This document shows, in pieces, positions 6,246-9,395 of a DNA stretch of 9,395 nt (positions within the stretch are counted from its first letter, which is position 1; each line of letters begins with the position of its first letter). The DNA is from an uncultured Clostridia bacterium. Lineage in GTDB: Bacteria > Bacillota > Clostridia > Oscillospirales > CAG-272. The stretch is taken from NCBI GenBank assembly GCA_946615525.1, contig CAMOHW010000026.1, positions 1 to 9,395 on the forward strand. Direction: 5' to 3'. Below the pieces are notes generated by a model. That model searched no databases. It was not told the origin of the DNA and saw nothing but the letters and a program-made list of their open reading frames with translations. A program made the translations under genes and the position numbers.

Positions 6246-6321
6246 AAGTTCTTTTAGGGGTGGGGGAGAGTTTGAGAGGGGGCGGGGGACTTTTCTTTCA
6301 AGAAAAGTCCCCCGCCCCCTC
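6246..6321 (+). repeat. Dispersed GC-rich palindromic repeat, copy 2
   Basis: A perfect 21-bp stem (6276-6296 with 6301-6321, loop TTCA) has the GGGGGCGGGGGAC core of copy 1 extended by a CTTTTCT/AGAAAAG inner segment. The side arm AAGTTCTTTTAGGGG (from 6246) and GGGGGAGAG match copy 1 at 3667-3728 in inverted orientation. It lies between two convergent genes (stops at 6211 and 6345). No U-run follows on either strand, but such a stable stem may still define the ends of both mRNAs. Confidence 0.8.
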
Positions 6322-6344
6322 AAGGTCTACCATCCCCAAAAATC

Positions 6345-8048
6345 TCAATTCACCAAGTGTCTTTTGATCTTCTTGGAGGTGGTTTTCTCGAATTCGGTAT
6401 AGCGGAACTCGATATTGCGGATTTGTTTATAGGAAACGAGTTTCTTGTTCATCTTATCAAACTCGGCGCGAATGGTGCGCTCGATAGCTTCGTGGTCGGT
6501 GGAATCGCTGAAAGCTTCCAGCTTGGGGTAAACGAGAGCGGTCAGGACCAGGTTGCCGTCAGCGTCTTTTCTGCCCAGCACCACCGATTCGGCGACCGAA
6601 CACTGGTTGGCAATGTATTCCTCAATCTCCTCGGGGAAGACGTTTTTGCCGTTTTCCAGAACGATGACGAACTTTTTGCGCCCGGTGATGTAGATGTAGC
6701 CGTCTTTATCCATATAGCCAACATCGCCGGTGCGGAACCAGCCGTCCTCGGTGAATGCCTCGGCGGTAGCGGTCGGGTTTTTGTAGTAGCCCAACATGAC
6801 ATTAGAACCCTTTACGCAAATTTCGCCTTCGTCAAATCCCTTGTCATTTTTGTGGTCGGCGTCAATGCGCACGGTACAGGAGGGAACCGAGGGACCAACC
6901 GAGCCGCGCTTGGGGGCAAAGTAGGGGTTTACGGCAATGAGCGGCGAGCATTCGGTAATGCCGTAGCCCTCGCTGATCTGAATGCCGAACTCATAGAAGA
7001 TGTCGGCAATCTCGGGGTTCAGGGGAGCACCGCCGCAAACGATTTTTTGGAGAGAACCGCCAAACGCCGCGTTGACCGATTTGAAGAACTTGCGGCGGGC
7101 GTCAATTTTGACGGCACGCAGACCGTGCGAGAGCTTGAGCATTGTTTTGAGGAGTCCGGCTTTTTTGGATTTCTTTGCCTCTTCCCAAATCTTTTTGTTC
7201 ATGGTGGTCACAAACAAGGGAACAAGGATCAGTCCGGTGGGCTGGAAGAGCGCAAAGTTGCGCAGCACGCGCTTCAAGCTATCGTTAATGGCAATGTTCA
7301 TGCCGTAGTTGAGGCCGGCGATCATAATGGCAAGCTCGTAGGTGTGGTGAATGGGAAGCACCGAAACAATGCGGTCGTCGCAGGAGAAATTGACCGTTTC
7401 GCAGGCGGCGTTCACGGTGGTAATAATGTTGCGCTCGGAGAGCATGACGCATTTGCTTGAGCCGGTGGTGCCGGAGGTGAACAGCATTTCCGCCATGCGG
7501 TCGGTGTTGGTGCTTTCGGGAAATTGGTAGCCCTTGGCTTCCTCCAGGGTGCCCAGTTCCATCAATTTGGAAAAGTGGAGCACGCGGTCGCTCTCGGGCA
7601 TGGTTTCATCCGGCGAGATGGGAATAACGCGGCTGACGGTCGCATGACCTTCCACCAACGGGCCGAATTTCTGGTTCATGCAAGAAGAAAAGACGATCGC
7701 GTCTGCCTCGGCAATTTCCAAAAAGCCGAAGATCTCGTTGGGGTCCAGTTCGCGGTCCATGGGAATGGCAACGCCGCCGGAAGCAACTACCGAAATGTAG
7801 GTCGTGACCCATTCTACCGAGGTCTCGCCGATAATGGCGATCCGTTTTCCGGCAAGCCCGGCGGCAAAGAGCCCTGCCGCCTCGCGGCGGATGCGCTCGG
7901 AAAGCTCGGCATAGGTCATGGTCAGAATCTCGTGTTGTTTGTTCAGCCAACGAAAGGCAATGCGATCGTCAAAGGACGCAAGTTTTTGGGCAAACTGCGC
8001 CATCGAATCAATGGGCGTGTAAATGCGCGGTGTTTTTTTAGGTGCCAT
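6345..8048 (-). CDS. AMP-forming long-chain acyl-CoA ligase-type enzyme (ANL superfamily)
   Basis: A 567-residue enzyme that would activate a carboxylic acid, most likely a fatty acid, with ATP to an acyl-AMP and then pass it to CoA. All core ANL motifs are present: the ATP loop TSGTTGSSKC (191-200, ending in Cys rather than the usual Gly), GGAPL (339-343), the A5 motif GYGITECSP (361-369), the A7 motif WFRTGDVGYMDKDGYIYITG (437-456, with ribose-binding Asp442), the hinge region GRKK (456-459), KNVFPEEIEEYI and a C-terminal TTSKKIKR with the likely catalytic Lys560. The usual Gly before that Lys is also replaced. No acyl carrier or condensation domain is fused. Substrate length cannot be told; fadD/lcfA naming is avoided. 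A longer reading from 8240 is rejected because AGGAGG stands seven bases before the ATG at 8048 and the promoter lies inside the extension. Confidence 0.9.
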   Translation of the reverse strand: MAPKKTPRIYTPIDSMAQFAQKLASFDDRIAFRWLNKQHEILTMTYAELSERIRREAAGLFAAGLAGKRIAIIGETSVEWVTTYISVVASGGVAIPMDRELDPNEIFGFLEIAEADAIVFSSCMNQKFGPLVEGHATVSRVIPISPDETMPESDRVLHFSKLMELGTLEEAKGYQFPESTNTDRMAEMLFTSGTTGSSKCVMLSERNIITTVNAACETVNFSCDDRIVSVLPIHHTYELAIMIAGLNYGMNIAINDSLKRVLRNFALFQPTGLILVPLFVTTMNKKIWEEAKKSKKAGLLKTMLKLSHGLRAVKIDARRKFFKSVNAAFGGSLQKIVCGGAPLNPEIADIFYEFGIQISEGYGITECSPLIAVNPYFAPKRGSVGPSVPSCTVRIDADHKNDKGFDEGEICVKGSNVMLGYYKNPTATAEAFTEDGWFRTGDVGYMDKDGYIYITGRKKFVIVLENGKNVFPEEIEEYIANQCSVAESVVLGRKDADGNLVLTALVYPKLEAFSDSTDHEAIERTIRAEFDKMNKKLVSYKQIRNIEFRYTEFEKTTSKKIKRHLVN

Positions 8049-8091
8049 AATCAGCCTCCTGTATGGGAAAAATTGCAAAGCAACTGCACCT

Positions 8092-8120
8092 ATTATAGCA
8101 AAAAACGCCGCGTTTGTCAA
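8092..8120 (-). promoter_or_regulatory. Perfect-consensus sigma-A promoter of the acyl-CoA ligase gene
   Basis: On the minus strand the -35 is TTGACA (8115-8120), the spacer is exactly 17 bases and the -10 is TATAAT (8092-8097). All twelve positions match consensus. Transcription would start near 8085, leaving a leader of about 37 bases. No clear operator is seen around it. Confidence 0.85.
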
Positions 8121-8145
8121 GAGCATCACGAATTCGACAAGCGTT

Positions 8146-8634
8146 TTATTTCTTTTCAAACCCTTGCACAAAACCGGAAAGGTCAGCCGAGCAAATGTCG
8201 CCGCCCACCACACGGTTGCGATAGACCAGCACATTGGCAAGAACGGTGCCTTCGTAGTCCGGGTAATTGGTCACGGTAAAGGTATAGCGCGTCACATCTT
8301 TTCCTTTATATTTGGAAAGATCCAGCCCCTGCGATTTTTGCAGTTCATTGTAGGCGGCATAGACCTTGTCAAACTCGGCGGGAATGGTAACCGTTTCTAC
8401 CTCACTCGGGTCGGCGTCCACCGTCCAGCCAAACTGGGCAAGAAAGTTGGCGGCATCGCCGGAGGAACGCACCTTTTCATAGGAATAGGAAACGCTTTCG
8501 TCGGCGGCGGTGGGAGAAACGCTGCCGGAAGAATAGGTGGGCACAAAGGCGATCAGCGCGATCAGAACAGTAAGGGCAACGCAAACAACGCCAACCAGTT
8601 TGAGCGTGTTGGCACGGAACGAGTAAATAAACAT
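8146..8634 (-). CDS. DUF4830 domain protein with an N-terminal membrane anchor
   Basis: A 162-residue protein. Residues 1-10 are short and basic, 11-31 (LKLVGVVCVALTVLIALIAF and one more) form one membrane helix, and residues about 65-150 match what I recognise as DUF4830: GWTVDADPSEVETVTIPAEF, YNELQKSQGLDLSKYKG, VTNYP, NVLVYRNRVVGGDICS and GFVQGF. The domain would lie outside the cell. This family is common in Clostridia and its function is unknown. The start at 8634 is chosen because the membrane segment begins there and GGAGG lies eight bases upstream; the longer reading from 8865 runs inside prolyl-tRNA synthetase in another frame. The ribosome site is buried in a hairpin (see 8635-8690). 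The acyl-CoA ligase follows but has its own promoter. Confidence 0.8.
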   Translation of the reverse strand: MFIYSFRANTLKLVGVVCVALTVLIALIAFVPTYSSGSVSPTAADESVSYSYEKVRSSGDAANFLAQFGWTVDADPSEVETVTIPAEFDKVYAAYNELQKSQGLDLSKYKGKDVTRYTFTVTNYPDYEGTVLANVLVYRNRVVGGDICSADLSGFVQGFEKK

Positions 8635-8690
8635 AAAAAACGCCTCCGGATTTCCATATCGTAGTGTTAAACGATATGAAAGCCGGAGGC
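8635..8690 (-). terminator. Terminator-like hairpin carrying the DUF4830 Shine-Dalgarno site
   Basis: On the minus strand a stem pairs GCCTCCGG (8683-8690) with CCGGAGGC (8642-8649), continues past a mismatch through TTTC/GAAA and then through ATATCG/CGATAT, with one bulged base: about 19 pairs in all. It is followed by G and then T6 (8635-8640), and the ATG of the next gene begins directly after the T-run at 8634. This is a textbook intrinsic terminator after the proS stop at 8709. Its 3' arm also contains GGAGG (8643-8647), the only good ribosome site for the DUF4830 gene. Folded, it should both stop transcription and hide that site. Confidence 0.7.
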
Positions 8691-8708
8691 AAATTATGAC
8701 TGACGGGA

Positions 8709-9395
8709 TTAATACTGTCTGCCCCAGATGAGCATATGCTTCGCGGGTTTGCCGCAGCAAACGCAAACATCCGAGAGGTGTTCCTCGTTTTCGGGAATGC
8801 AACGGGACTTGACGCCGCCGGTCACATCCTTGATTTTTTCCTCGCATTCGGTCTCGCCGCACCACATGGCGCGAATGAAGCCGGATTTGTTCTGTGAAAT
8901 GTCCAAAAACTCCTCGTAGGAGTGCGCGTCGTAGGTGCGGTTGCGCTGATTTTCCAGAGCGCGGTTGTAGAGTTCGTCATGCACCGATTTGAGCGCGGCT
9001 TCTACGGCGTCGGCAATGCCGTCCAGCGAAACAAAGTTCTTTTCGCGCGAAACGCGGCTGACCAGCACGCAGGAATTGTTTTCAATGTCACGCGGACCGA
9101 TCTCCAAACGGAGCGGAACGCCCTTCATTTCATACTGGCTGAACTTCCAACCGGTGGAGTAATCGCTGTCGTCCAGCTTGACGCGGAACTTCTTTGCCAA
9201 AATGTCGCGGATCTCGCGTGCCTTTTCCAGGACGCCTTCTTTATGTTGTGCAACCGGGATGATGGCAACCTGGATGGGAGCCACGGCGGGAGGAAGGATT
9301 AAGCCGTTGTCATCGCCGTGCGTCATAATGATGGCACCGATCATACGGGTGGAAACGCCCCAGGAGGTTTGGAAGGGATAGCGAATGGTGTTGTC
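8709..9395 (-). CDS. proS: Prolyl-tRNA synthetase, archaeal/eukaryotic type, C-terminal part (5' end outside window)
   Basis: The last 228 residues of a class II aminoacyl-tRNA synthetase that charges tRNA-Pro with proline in the cytoplasm. The fragment opens with QTSWGVSTRMIGAIIMTHGD (9-28), then DNGLILPP, the end of the catalytic core with class II motif 3. An anticodon-binding domain follows (VAPIQVAIIPV to about residue 140, with STGWKFSQYEMKGVPLRLEI). The C-terminal zinc-binding extension has Cys pairs in WCGETECEEKIK, RCIP and CVCCGK, ending in Tyr as usual. This extension and the VSTR sequence mark the archaeal/eukaryotic-type enzyme rather than the longer bacterial form with an editing insertion. 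The frame is open to the window edge. A hairpin with U6 follows the stop. Confidence 0.93.
   Translation of the reverse strand, partial: DNTIRYPFQTSWGVSTRMIGAIIMTHGDDNGLILPPAVAPIQVAIIPVAQHKEGVLEKAREIRDILAKKFRVKLDDSDYSTGWKFSQYEMKGVPLRLEIGPRDIENNSCVLVSRVSREKNFVSLDGIADAVEAALKSVHDELYNRALENQRNRTYDAHSYEEFLDISQNKSGFIRAMWCGETECEEKIKDVTGGVKSRCIPENEEHLSDVCVCCGKPAKHMLIWGRQY

Noticed and set aside
6357..7460. Long plus-strand open frame of 367 codons
   Set aside because: It is antisense to the acyl-CoA ligase, which has every core ANL motif. The frame is a by-product of codon bias.

Overview
The window looks like chromosomal DNA from a low- to mid-GC Firmicute, most likely a gut-type Clostridia (Oscillospiraceae or Christensenellales-like). 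The evidence is strong AGGAGG-type ribosome sites, sigma-A promoters of the TTGACA-N17-TATAAT kind, BspA-type (LRR_5) lipoproteins, a DUF4830 protein and an archaeal/eukaryotic-type prolyl-tRNA synthetase. The genus cannot be told from the sequence alone.

Layout. 1-217: the 3' end of an MFS transporter, closed by a hairpin that overlaps its stop codon. 297-1484 (minus): a BspA-type leucine-rich-repeat lipoprotein with a strong promoter at 1548-1576. 1710-2462 (plus): a WecG/TagA/CpsF-family glycosyltransferase, divergent from the lipoprotein. 2620-3642 (plus): NAD-type glyceraldehyde-3-phosphate dehydrogenase with its own promoter. 3667-6321: an AT-richer accessory segment bounded by two inverted copies of a GC-rich palindromic repeat. 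6345-8048 (minus): an AMP-forming acyl-CoA ligase with a perfect consensus promoter. 8146-8634 (minus): a membrane-anchored DUF4830 protein. 8709-9395 (minus): the C-terminal part of prolyl-tRNA synthetase, running off the window end.

The accessory segment is the most distinctive part. A small XRE-type regulator (3770-4012, minus) is divergent from a 549-residue lipoprotein (4134-5783, plus). An 18-bp perfect inverted repeat lies just downstream of the lipoprotein's -10 box, where a repressor would bind. The lipoprotein joins six Cys/His-containing repeats of about 40 residues to BspA-type repeats. Two of the Cys/His repeats are almost identical in DNA, so copy number may vary. A fragment resembling the end of a similar protein follows it, and then a 97-residue protein with a CX2H and a CX2C pair. 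I read this as a regulated surface-lipoprotein module that was probably acquired or reshuffled. Its function cannot be deduced from sequence alone.

A second unusual point is the junction between prolyl-tRNA synthetase and the DUF4830 gene. A long terminator-like hairpin followed by U6 abuts the start codon, and its 3' arm contains the DUF4830 Shine-Dalgarno sequence. Termination and translation initiation could therefore be coupled there. No RNA genes, CRISPR arrays or insertion sequences were seen, and every gene-free gap is shorter than 300 bases.
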